From Streptomyces rhizoryzae (GTDB taxonomy: Bacteria > Actinomycetota > Actinomycetes > Streptomycetales > Streptomycetaceae): a stretch of 64,000 nt of DNA. Below the pieces are notes generated by a model, which did not search any database, was not told where the DNA came from, and saw nothing but the letters and a program-made list of their open reading frames with translations. The translations under genes were made by a program, and so were the position numbers. Location: assembly GCF_023155275.1 (NCBI RefSeq), contig NZ_JALMUV010000031.1, forward strand, positions 1 to 64,000, given 5' to 3'. This document shows positions 54,509 to 62,597 of this stretch, piece after piece (within the stretch, counting starts at the first letter, position 1; the number at the start of each line of letters is the position of its first letter).

Positions 54509-56491
54509 TCACGCCGGGGCAGCGGTGGTGGAGGGCGCGGTTGCCCGGCGGTCCAGCTCCTGCCAAAGGGCGTCGGCCACCGCCAGGCGGGTGGCTCGGG
54601 TGCTTGGGAGGGCAGCGGCGTCGGGCTGGTCGGCCCAGTCGAGGGCGAGGACGTAGAGGCGGCCGGCCAGCGTTTCCGGTGCGGCTCGCGCGATGATCCG
54701 CGTCAGCAGGTCGGTTTGCCCGGTGGCCGTGCAGCCCGCCAGCCAGCGTTGAACAGGGGCGGTCCACTCAGCGGGCGGCCAGCGTGACAGCACCGCTCGC
54801 CAGCACTCGGTCAGCTGGGCGCGCACGGAGGCGTCCTTGAGGAAGGGTTGCGTGCGGTGCTCGGTATCGGTGAGCCGGGCGGGGTCGGCGAGCTGGAGGA
54901 ACAGCTGATCGTCCCGATGGTAGGGGCGCTCCGTCAGGCCGATGGTGACGCGGTCGAGCAGACGACGGTAGAGGCGGTTGTCCTGGCTGGCCAGTCCGAG
55001 CAGGGCCTCCCGCGCGAGGGCGGCGGTCGGTGACCGGTGGCGGGCGAGGTGGTGCAGGCGGACCATGGCTTGGTCGGGGTGATGGATCGCGAGGGTGTCG
55101 GTGCAGACCGTGATGAGGACGCGAGCCAGCCGCACGGGCAGGTCACCGCGGGCCCAGTGGTAGATCTTCCGGCGGGTCCTCATGCCGTGCTGGGCGTCCA
55201 GCACGGCGGTTTCGAGCCCCACGGTGGCCGCCTGCGCACCCACCTGCTCGTATTGCGGCTGCGTGGCCCACTGCTCGACCAGATCGAGCAGAGTGTCGAG
55301 GGGCTCGGTGCGCAGCGCAAGTTCGGCGTAGTGGCGGACCAAGCGGTCGCGGTCGTCCCCGTCGAGCGCCGGGAAATTCAGGCAGATGCTCACCCACCGG
55401 GTCACCGGTTCGCGCACGGGCGGGTGGTTGTTCCAGAAGTATGTGCGGACCGCGGGTTCGTAGGCGAGGGCGCTGAAGCGCACCCGCCTGTCGGAATCGG
55501 GTACCGCCTTGATGTCTGCCAGCCGGTTGTCGAGGCCGGTCCGTTCCAGGAGCTGGGTATCGTCGCCGGGGTGGTCCGTGGCCTGCAGGAGGGCCCCGGC
55601 GGCACAGTGCACGGCGTCCGCACGGGCACCGTGCAGCATGGCGGTAGCCAGCAGCAGGGCGCGTTGCGGAGCTGTGGTGAGCTCGTTGGCCACCTGCTCG
55701 GCCACCTCTGGAGTGCGGTCGCCCCACGCGCCGAGGGCCGACGACTGCCACCGTGCGAAGTCCGCCTCCGGCTCCCGCTCGCGGGCCTGCTGGAACAGGG
55801 CGGCCAGCTTGGCGATCTCCTCCATTCGGGAACGGGTCAAGGCGATGGTGAGCTGTGGCGAATCGAGCGCCGCCTCGGCGACCGGCACCCCATTCGCCCG
55901 TAAGTGCCGTCGCAGGACCGGCCTTTCCCGGGGCCGCCCGATCTCGGACACGAGGTGCAGCAATTCCCCCGACCGCGGTCGGCCCGGGTAACCGGGGAGG
56001 ACCACCACGAGATAAGCGCGGTGGTCCTCCACGGCGGAGAGGATGGCGTTCAGCCGTTGTTCCACTCTGCGGAACAGGGCATCGTCGGCAGCTGACAGAT
56101 CCAGCAGCATCCGGTCGAGGTCGGAGACGTCGCCCGGGCCGGGCAGTGGGTCCCCGTCATCGTCCTCGACGGCCGCGCTCAGCTCGTGGAAGCGTCCTCG
56201 CGGCCCGACGAGTTCGTGCAACAGGATCTTCGCTGCGCTGCGGGTGCCGTTGCCCCGGGCGCCTGTGAGCAGCACCGCGCGGTTGCGGCGCAGCAGCTCG
56301 CGGGCGGCGCCGAGGCCGGGTGGGGGAACGAAGCGCCGGTCGAGACCGGTCAGTTCGTTCTCAGCGAAGCGCCGGGGATCCCGCTGGCGCGGCCGGTCCG
56401 CCGCTGGTTGGTTGTTGATGAAGACATTGGTCTGCTGGCCGCCGGCTTGGACAGGACCCGTCGGCCGTGAGAAGAAGGATCCCCCACTCAC
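54509..56491 (-). CDS. large divergent STAND-like NTPase with N-terminal QG/N-rich motif
   Basis: A 660-residue protein. Residues 12-27 read GPVQAGGQQTNVFINN, closely like the tail of the adjacent TIR protein. A P-loop-like segment follows at 77-85, GARGNGTRS, in VLLTGARGNGTRSAAKILLHEL; the Walker lysine and following Ser/Thr are replaced by Thr-Arg. The expected Walker B acid is missing (AYLVVVLPGYP). The remainder is long, helical and repeat-like, including many W, R and L-rich helices, as in sensor arms of STAND/NLR-like proteins. The GTG at 56491 overlaps the TIR stop (GTGA), so translation is coupled. It is a likely receptor or scaffold. Whether it binds nucleotide is doubtful. Confidence 0.7.
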   Translation of the reverse strand: MSGGSFFSRPTGPVQAGGQQTNVFINNQPAADRPRQRDPRRFAENELTGLDRRFVPPPGLGAARELLRRNRAVLLTGARGNGTRSAAKILLHELVGPRGRFHELSAAVEDDDGDPLPGPGDVSDLDRMLLDLSAADDALFRRVEQRLNAILSAVEDHRAYLVVVLPGYPGRPRSGELLHLVSEIGRPRERPVLRRHLRANGVPVAEAALDSPQLTIALTRSRMEEIAKLAALFQQAREREPEADFARWQSSALGAWGDRTPEVAEQVANELTTAPQRALLLATAMLHGARADAVHCAAGALLQATDHPGDDTQLLERTGLDNRLADIKAVPDSDRRVRFSALAYEPAVRTYFWNNHPPVREPVTRWVSICLNFPALDGDDRDRLVRHYAELALRTEPLDTLLDLVEQWATQPQYEQVGAQAATVGLETAVLDAQHGMRTRRKIYHWARGDLPVRLARVLITVCTDTLAIHHPDQAMVRLHHLARHRSPTAALAREALLGLASQDNRLYRRLLDRVTIGLTERPYHRDDQLFLQLADPARLTDTEHRTQPFLKDASVRAQLTECWRAVLSRWPPAEWTAPVQRWLAGCTATGQTDLLTRIIARAAPETLAGRLYVLALDWADQPDAAALPSTRATRLAVADALWQELDRRATAPSTTAAPA

Positions 56492-57315
56492 CGGCCGTCG
56501 CCCTCATGCCCGCGATGTTCGCCGAACCGTTGCTGCACGTCGCCGTTGAAATCGCCTGCCGCGTAATTGGCGCCGTCGCCGAAGAACACCGGGGCGTTGT
56601 GCTGTGCGCCACCGATGTTCACCGGGCCGGTGGCCCCGTTGACGACGGTACCGCCGCTCCCCGTCGTGGTGCGGTAACCGCCGCTCTGCCGGCTGTCGTA
56701 CCGCCCGGCCTGGACGGCCGTGCCGTGGACGTCGCCAAGCGAGTTGCGGACGCCGCGCGGCCGGTCGGGTTCCGCAGCGGTGGTCTCCGCCTTGCTGTCG
56801 ACGGCCGCGAGTGCGGGGACCAGGGAGGCCAGCTCGTCCCCCAGCCGGTCCAGCTCAGCGTCGGGCTCTCTGGGGTTGAGGCGGCGAAACTGCACATCGG
56901 CCAATTCGGCCAGCTCGGGAGGGAGGTCGGCGCGGGTGAAGGGGCCCAGCCGGGGGGAGACCAGCACCGGAATGACGCGGATGCCCCAGTCGAACGCATC
57001 GATGATCTCCCGGCGGGTCCAGTCCTCGGGGTTGTCCAGGGCGCGACCGCCCCGCGCGTCCGTGGCATGCAGCCAGCGTTCCCCGATGACGGCGAGCAAG
57101 ACGGAGCACTGGCGCACCGCCGCCACGAGTGCTTCTGGGTACCGGTCGCCGCCTCGCAGGGAGTCGCCGTCCCAGAAGACGCGGTCGGCACCAAAGCGCT
57201 GTCCGAGCTCTTTGGCGAGGCGCGACGCGCACCACGCCTCGTCAGCCGTGCGGTAGTTGATGAAGATCTCGGGCCGTGAGGTCGGCGTGGCGGGAGAATT
57301 CACGGCATGGGGCAT
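56488..57315 (-). CDS. TIR-domain protein with amyloid-like C-terminal tail
   Basis: A 275-residue protein. Residues 15-170 are a TIR domain: EIFINYRTADEAWCASRLA, RVFWDGDSLRGGDRY, VLLAVIGERWL and WTRREIIDAFDWGIRVIPVLV. The W-x-x-x-E pattern with Glu103 corresponds to the NADase glutamate of SARM1-type TIRs, so NAD cleavage is plausible. After an acidic linker, residues 190-267 are a Gly/Asn/Gln-rich tail with NSLGDVHGTAVQAGRY and GPVNIGGAQHNAPVFFGD. These resemble RHIM-like bacterial amyloid signalling motifs. The ATG at 57315 has GGAAGGGAA upstream. It overlaps the NTPase gene and follows an XRE regulator. Confidence 0.85.
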   Translation of the reverse strand: MPHAVNSPATPTSRPEIFINYRTADEAWCASRLAKELGQRFGADRVFWDGDSLRGGDRYPEALVAAVRQCSVLLAVIGERWLHATDARGGRALDNPEDWTRREIIDAFDWGIRVIPVLVSPRLGPFTRADLPPELAELADVQFRRLNPREPDAELDRLGDELASLVPALAAVDSKAETTAAEPDRPRGVRNSLGDVHGTAVQAGRYDSRQSGGYRTTTGSGGTVVNGATGPVNIGGAQHNAPVFFGDGANYAAGDFNGDVQQRFGEHRGHEGDGR

Positions 57316-57355
57316 GGCGTTCCCTTCCGGGGTGAATGGGTGGGTGAGGCGGGGC

Positions 57356-58672
57356 TCAGCGGGAGCCGGCGTGCAGGGCCAGCGCCAGGTCGGGGGAGAG
57401 TTCTCGGACGGCGCGGTGGGTGTGGTAGCGGTTGAGTGTGCGCGCCAGTCGCCGGAGGTCGGTGGCGATGGTGGCGGATCCCAGCAGGGGGACAGTGCCG
57501 AGCAGTTCGCGGGCGAGCGCGCAGGAGTGCTCGATCTCGCCGGCCGTGGCATGGGCCAGAGCACGGCGCACGCCGTAGCGGGCCTGGTTCCGTACAGCGT
57601 GGGCCGGCAGTTTGGCGACCTCACGGTCGAGCGCTTCGGCGGCCTGCCGAGGGTGCCCGAGGTCGTAAAGGCACCAACCGGTCGTCATGGCGACAGGGTC
57701 GGACACGAACGAGGGCCCGATGACCGGGGACGTCGGGTCGTCAACGGGACGGGAGAGCAGATCCCGGGCCCGGTCGAGGGCGTGCAGGCAGGCGGAGCGA
57801 TCACCGGCCAGCCCGTGTCCTTGAGCCTCCTGCTGCGAGGCGAGACCGGCTATCCGGGACGGTGGCTTCGCCTGCTGGGCGCGTTGGGCGAGCGCGATGG
57901 TTTCTGCGGCGTCGCCCGCGTAGAACGAGACCAGTGCCCGGCGGACCAGCGCGTAGGTGGCCAGGTGAGGGTCGCCGCCAGCGGCGCCCAGGGACACTGC
58001 CCGGTTCGTCCATTGCAGGGCGGCATCGTCGTTACCGGCTTCCTGCGCCATCCACCCGGCGTACTCGGCGTAGCGGGAGCTGAGCCTGAGGAGCTCCCGC
58101 CGGATCTGCGGTCCTGCGTTGGGGGCCAAGTCGCACAGCGACCGGGTCTGCGCGGCCAGCGCGGGCAGTACCACCTGGGGGCCCGCGGTCTGGCCCAGCG
58201 TACGGAAGTGGCCGAACAGGCTCCGGGCCGCCTCGATGAGCGGTGGGCCGACCGGGTCAGCGGCCGCCGCCCCCGGACAGCTGAGCGACAGTAACGACGC
58301 GGCGCCCGCCGCGACCACATGGCGCCTGCCCAGGGCGAGATCGCCGCCCGGGCCGGTGGAATCTTCGGGCATGGGCCAGACCTCACCTCGGATAGGGGAC
58401 GGAAGGAACGTCGCAGCGGCTGCACCGGCTCCTGCGGAGGCGTGCGTCCGGCGGGATGGCTGGACGACGAGGGCGGCGAGCGAGCCTCCTGCTCCGAGCG
58501 CGGTGTCACAGAGTCGGGCGAGCTCCGGACTGGGGCGCTTGTTGCCGGTCTCGACCTTGCTGAGCTGCGCCTTGCTGTAGTGGACCAGCGTCGCCATTGC
58601 ATTGAGCGAGAGACCAGCCGCGAGGCGTAACCGCCGTAGCTCGCTCCCGAACGCGCGTGGCTGCCCGAGCAC
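57356..58672 (-). CDS. XRE-family regulator with C-terminal TPR-like region
   Basis: A 438-residue protein. N-terminal helix-turn-helix at about 8-65 (FGSELRRLRLAAGLSLNAMATLVHYSKAQLSKVETGNKRPSPELARLCD). Then comes an Ala-rich stretch (HVVAAGAASLLSLSCPGAAAA) that looks like a signal sequence but is internal, and TPR-like helices to the C-terminus (QWTNRAVSLGAAGGDPHLATYALVRRALVSFYAGDAAETIALAQ...). This layout is common among Streptomyces regulators. The GTG at 58672 has GGAGG at 5-nt spacing. It precedes the TIR gene by 40 bp on the same strand, so it is probably the first gene of the island operon and may control it. Confidence 0.83.
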   Translation of the reverse strand: MLGQPRAFGSELRRLRLAAGLSLNAMATLVHYSKAQLSKVETGNKRPSPELARLCDTALGAGGSLAALVVQPSRRTHASAGAGAAAATFLPSPIRGEVWPMPEDSTGPGGDLALGRRHVVAAGAASLLSLSCPGAAAADPVGPPLIEAARSLFGHFRTLGQTAGPQVVLPALAAQTRSLCDLAPNAGPQIRRELLRLSSRYAEYAGWMAQEAGNDDAALQWTNRAVSLGAAGGDPHLATYALVRRALVSFYAGDAAETIALAQRAQQAKPPSRIAGLASQQEAQGHGLAGDRSACLHALDRARDLLSRPVDDPTSPVIGPSFVSDPVAMTTGWCLYDLGHPRQAAEALDREVAKLPAHAVRNQARYGVRRALAHATAGEIEHSCALARELLGTVPLLGSATIATDLRRLARTLNRYHTHRAVRELSPDLALALHAGSR

Positions 58673-58773
58673 ATGAACCTCCGTAGCTGTCCCCGTCCGT
58701 TCGGGCAGCCGGTGCGGACGCGTGTCAGATTGCTCCAGGGCGGTCCGGCCGGACAAGGCACTGTGGTGGGTTT

Positions 58774-58818
58774 CCCGTTTCCTCTTCTTTCTGGCTCGAC
58801 AGCCGGTGGGGAAACGGG
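58774..58818. promoter_or_regulatory. inverted repeat in the XRE/priA divergent region
   Basis: CCCGTTTCC (58774-58782) and GGAAACGGG (58810-58818), a perfect 9-bp inverted repeat with a 27-bp spacer, about 100 bp upstream of the XRE regulator start. It could be a two-site operator. Confidence 0.4.
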
Positions 58819-58867
58819 CAGGTGAGGCAGCCCCGTGCGGACGGGCCCCTCCGCTGCGCCCCGGCCG

Positions 58868-58890
58868 TTGTCGGTGGTGTCTGCTAAGAC
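58868..58890 (+). promoter_or_regulatory. PafBC/RecA-NDp-like promoter of priA
   Basis: TTGTCGGTG (58868-58876), exactly 8 nt, TAAGAC (58885-58890). The -35-proximal part is complete; the -10 lacks the final T in register. priA GTG follows 8 bases later, suggesting a leaderless transcript. Confidence 0.5.
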
Positions 58891-58898
58891 TGGTTGCT

Positions 58899-61046
58899 GT
58901 GAGCAGGGAGAACGGTCGAGCGGGGGCGGGTGGGGGAGAGCAGTTGGCCCTCATCCGGGAAGCCGTGCGCGAGACGCGGAAGAAGGAGGAGCGGGCGCGG
59001 CCGCGGACGTGGCGCGGGGCCGAACTGGCGGCCCGGCGGCCGGTGGCCCGGGTGCTGGTGGACAAGGGCCCGGTCCATCTGGACAAGCTGTGGGACTACG
59101 CCGTCCCGGCCGCGATGGACGCCGAGGCGCAGCCCGGGGTGCGGGTGCGGGTGCGGTTCGGGGCGGGCACCGGGAAGGTGCGCGAGGGCCGCCGCGAGGG
59201 CGGGGGACTGCTCGACGGGTATCTCGTCGAGCGGATCGACGCGTCCGACTACCGCGGCCCGCTGGCCGCGCTCGCGCAGGTGGTCTCCCCGGAGCCGGTG
59301 CTCAGCGAGCCGCTGCTGAAGCTGTGCCGGGCGGTCGCCGACCGGTATGCCGGATCGCTCGCCGACGTCCTCCAGCTGGCCGTCCCGCCGCGGAACGCCC
59401 GGGCCGAGGCGGCCCGCTTCCCGGCGCCCCCGCCGCCGCCCGCGCCCCCCGCGCCGGCGAGCTGGAGCCGCTACCCCGACGGGCCCGCCTTCCTGGAGGC
59501 GCTGGCGCGCGGGGAGGCGCCGCGCGCGGTGTGGACCGCGCTGCCGGGGCCGCACTGGCCGGCGGAGCTGGCCGCCGCGGTGGCGGCCACCCTGGCCTCC
59601 GGGCGCGGCGCCCTGGTGGTGATGCCGGACGGGCGCTCGGCGGCCCGGGTGGACGCGGCGCTGACGGAGCTGGTGGGGCCGGGGCAGCACGCCGTGCTGG
59701 TGGCCGAGTCCGGGCCCGAGGAGCGCTACCGCCGCTGGCTGGCGATACGCCGCGGCGCGGTCCGGGCCGTGGTGGGCACCCGCGCCGCCATGTACGCCCC
59801 GGTCGCCGACCTCGGGCTGGTCGCCATCTGGGACGACGGCAACTCCAGCCACAGCGACACCAACGCCCCCCATCCGCACGCCCGCGACGTCCTGCTGCTG
59901 CGCGCCGTCCACGAGAAGGCCGCGTGCCTGGTCGGCGACGTGGGCCGCACCGTCGAGGCCACTCAGCTGGTGGAGAACGGCTGGGCCCGCCCGCTGGAGG
60001 CCGGCCGGGAGACGGTACGGGCCGCCGCCCCGCTGGTCCGCACGGTCGACGAGGCGGAGGAGGCCAGGGACGAGGCGGCCCGCGCGGCCCGGCTGCCGTC
60101 GCTGGCCTGGCAGACGGCGCGGGCCGCCCTGGCCCGCGGTCCGGTCCTGGTCCAGGTCCCGCGGCGCGGCTACGTACCGCGGCTGGCGTGCGCCCGCTGC
60201 CGGACCCCGGCCCGGTGCCGGCACTGCTCCGGTCCGCTGGAGGCACGCAGCCAGGACGCCGCGCTGTGCTGTGCCTGGTGCGGGCAGGAGGCGCCGGGCT
60301 GGGCCTGCGCGGAGTGCGGGGGGACCCGGCTGCGGGCCCAGATCGTCGGCGCGCGGCGGACGGCCGAGGAGCTGGGGCGGGCGTTCCCCGAGGTACCGGT
60401 CCGCACGTCCGGCCGGGACCACATCCTGGAGACCGTCCCCGACGTACCGGCCCTGGTGGTGAGCACCCCCGGCGCCGAGCCCGTCCCCGAGGGGCCGGGT
60501 TACGCCGCGGCGCTGCTGCTGGACGGCTGGGCGCTGCTGGGCCGGGCGGACCTGCGGGCCGGTGAGGAGGCGCTGCGGCGCTGGCTGGGCGCGGCATCCC
60601 TGGTCCGGGGGCAGGCGGCGGGCGGCACGGTCGTGGTGATCGCGGAGCCGGCGCTGCGCCCGGTGCAGGCGCTGGTGCGCTGGGATCCGGCCGGGCACGC
60701 GCTGCGCGAGCTGGCCGAGCGGGCCGAACTGGGCTTCCCGCCGGTCTCCCGGATGGCCGCGGTGACGGGCCGCGCCGAGGACGTGGCCGGTCTGCTGCAC
60801 GCCGCCGAACTCCCCGCCGGTGCCGAGGTGTTGGGCCCGGTCCCGCTGCCCGTACCGGACCCCGGACGCCCCCGCAGGACCGGCGATCCGCCGCCGGGCG
60901 AGGAGTGGGAGCGGGCCCTGGTACGGGTCCGCCCGGGGCAGGGCGCGGCCCTGGCCGCGGCGCTGAAGGCCGCCCGGGCCGCCCGCCTGGTCAAACGCGA
61001 GGGCCAACAGCTCCGCGTCCGCATCGACCCGCCGGACCTGGGCTGA
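58899..61046 (+). CDS. priA: replication restart protein PriA, helicase motifs degenerate
   Basis: Primosomal protein N' homologue of 715 residues. The N-terminal DNA-binding domain (VARVLVDKGPVHLDKLWDYAVPA) and zinc-binding cysteines (CARCRTPARCRHC...CAWCGQEAPGWACAECG) are kept, as is the C-terminal domain (ELGFPPVSRMAAV). The ATPase signatures are gone: the Walker A region reads WTALPGPHWPAEL and the DEAH position reads IWDDGNS. This matches the known actinobacterial PriA, thought to act in restart without helicase activity. GTG 58899 follows the promoter directly. Confidence 0.93.
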   Translation: MSRENGRAGAGGGEQLALIREAVRETRKKEERARPRTWRGAELAARRPVARVLVDKGPVHLDKLWDYAVPAAMDAEAQPGVRVRVRFGAGTGKVREGRREGGGLLDGYLVERIDASDYRGPLAALAQVVSPEPVLSEPLLKLCRAVADRYAGSLADVLQLAVPPRNARAEAARFPAPPPPPAPPAPASWSRYPDGPAFLEALARGEAPRAVWTALPGPHWPAELAAAVAATLASGRGALVVMPDGRSAARVDAALTELVGPGQHAVLVAESGPEERYRRWLAIRRGAVRAVVGTRAAMYAPVADLGLVAIWDDGNSSHSDTNAPHPHARDVLLLRAVHEKAACLVGDVGRTVEATQLVENGWARPLEAGRETVRAAAPLVRTVDEAEEARDEAARAARLPSLAWQTARAALARGPVLVQVPRRGYVPRLACARCRTPARCRHCSGPLEARSQDAALCCAWCGQEAPGWACAECGGTRLRAQIVGARRTAEELGRAFPEVPVRTSGRDHILETVPDVPALVVSTPGAEPVPEGPGYAAALLLDGWALLGRADLRAGEEALRRWLGAASLVRGQAAGGTVVVIAEPALRPVQALVRWDPAGHALRELAERAELGFPPVSRMAAVTGRAEDVAGLLHAAELPAGAEVLGPVPLPVPDPGRPRRTGDPPPGEEWERALVRVRPGQGAALAAALKAARAARLVKREGQQLRVRIDPPDLG

Positions 61047-61801
61047 GGGCTGAGGGCCGGTAGCCGTTCGGGGCCAGGTGGGGCGGGGTGCTGGGGGCCC
61101 GGGGCGCAGCCCCCGCGCTGCGGGCTCCGCCCGGAGTCGGGTGCCGGATGGCGTGCGTGACGGAGCCGGGGCGGGGGAGCGGGCCCGGCTGCGGGGCGCG
61201 GTGCGGTCTCCGTGACCGGGGGCGGGGTGCGCGCCCGGCGCCGGGACGTGGTCGTGGTCCCCGGTGCCGTGCCTGCCTCCGGGGGGCCGCCGCGGCCGCA
61301 GGCCGCCCACCACGGCGAGCAGTTCGGTGAGCATCCCGGTCGCGGGGGCGGAGGAGGAAGAGAGGGGCGGCGGCCGGTTGCAGCCGTACCCATACCCGTA
61401 CCCGTCCTGCGTCCGCCTTGTACGGGCTCATCCCGGAACTCCGCCTTGTGCGCGCTCGTCCCCTGGCGGGGTACGCGCTCCTCCCGGAGCCGGCCCGGAG
61501 GAGAACCGGGGCCGGGGCCGGGGGACCGGAACGACAACCGGGGTCGGGACCGGGACGCCGGGAGGGGACGAGGACGGGGCGACCAGTGGCCGCCCGAAGC
61601 AGCGCCGCCCGGCGGGCAGGGGCCGCGGGCCCGGCGACGGGGGCCCGGCGCGTGGCCCGGTGGTGCGGGCCCGGCCGACGTGCGCCCGGCCGGTGCGGGC
61701 CCGGCGTCAGGACCAGGTGCCGGGGCCCATCAGCGAGGAAGCGTCGGCACGGCACCGTCAGCGTGACGCCGGTGTCCGGGAGCGGGCCCCACCCCCCGCG
61801 G
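61047..61801. other. 755-bp convergent intergenic region, no supported gene
   Basis: Open frames here are low-complexity Arg/Gly/Pro shadows with no recognisable family. The segment carries GGGGCGCAGCCCCC-like palindromes near 61095-61115, a run of TACCCGTACCC repeats near 61387-61405, and three related blocks (GTACGGGCTCATCCCGGA at 61420, GTGCGCGCTCGTCCCCTG at 61448, GTACGCGCTCCTCCCGGA at 61471). It probably serves as a terminator/spacer region. Confidence 0.5.
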
Positions 61802-62347
61802 TCACCCGTTGCGGGGACCGGGGAAGGCGTTGGGGCGGGGCTCGTCGCGGGTGGCGGCGGAGGGCTGGGTGGGCATGGCGCGGGCGGCGGGGACGGACGG
61901 GGCGCCGGTCAGGCCGCCGGCCATGCTGACCGCGCGGGCCGCGGAGGTCTCGGGGGCGCGCACCGCGGTCTCGGCGCCCTCGGCGGGGGGCTGGGCGGTG
62001 GCCCGCCGGGCACCGTAACGGCGGTGCACCGCCTGCTTGGTGACGCCGAGCGCGGAGCCCACCGCGTCCCAGGAGAAGCCCAGCGAGCGGTCGAAGTCGA
62101 CGGCGGCGGTGACCAGGGTCTCGACGCTGTCACGCAGCTCCTGGGCGAGGCGCACGGTGGGGGCGGGCGCCCGTCCGTAGACGACGAAGCCCGCGGAGGG
62201 GCCCGTGCGCCGCGGCCGGTAGACGTTGCCGAGCTGCGCGGTGAGTGTGCGCAGGGCGTCCACCTGCCGGCGGACCCGCTCGATGTCCCGCACCAGGAGA
62301 TGCAGGCTGGCGCGCGCCTGGGCGTCGTGGGTTGCGTGGTCGGCCAT
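61802..62347 (-). CDS. small HTH DNA-binding protein
   Basis: A 181-residue protein. The N-terminal half is helical (LHLLVRDIERVRRQVDALRTLTAQLGNVYRPR), the centre has VETLVTAAVDFDRSLGFSWDAVGSALGVTKQAVHRRYG, a clear helix-turn-helix, and the last 65 residues are disordered Ala/Pro-rich. Such proteins are common in Streptomyces between priA and fmt; their targets are unknown. The ATG at 62347 has GAGG 8 nt upstream. Confidence 0.8.
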   Translation of the reverse strand: MADHATHDAQARASLHLLVRDIERVRRQVDALRTLTAQLGNVYRPRRTGPSAGFVVYGRAPAPTVRLAQELRDSVETLVTAAVDFDRSLGFSWDAVGSALGVTKQAVHRRYGARRATAQPPAEGAETAVRAPETSAARAVSMAGGLTGAPSVPAARAMPTQPSAATRDEPRPNAFPGPRNG

Positions 62348-62550
62348 GAGCAAGCCTCTCGAACCGGCGTGGAAAGGATGGGGGGAATGCGATCGGGCCG
62401 CCAAAGCGGCCCGGAAACGGTCAATGCTGCTTGACCAACGCGCCAGGAGCGGCTCTGGTCACGGTATGGGGGCGTACGAGCTTGGGCGTGGGGCGCGGAG
62501 AACTTCGCACGCCCCCCGGCGTTCCGGCCCATGACCTGCGCCGGGGCTCA

Positions 62551-62556
62551 TAGACT
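62551..62556 (+). promoter_or_regulatory. -10 box of fmt
   Basis: TAGACT, with a predicted leader of about 35 nt before ATG 62598. Confidence 0.4.
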
Positions 62557-62597
62557 GGTGCGCCGTTCCGCTGCGTGTGAGAGGTAGTCCGTCACCC

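Noticed and set aside
53398..58672. Prophage or integrative element
   Set aside because: No integrase, transposase, tRNA target or flanking direct repeats are visible, and all genes share one orientation as a simple operon.
60991..61755. Protein-coding gene in the priA-HTH gap
   Set aside because: All frames there give Arg/Gly/Pro-rich low-complexity products without ribosome sites or family motifs.
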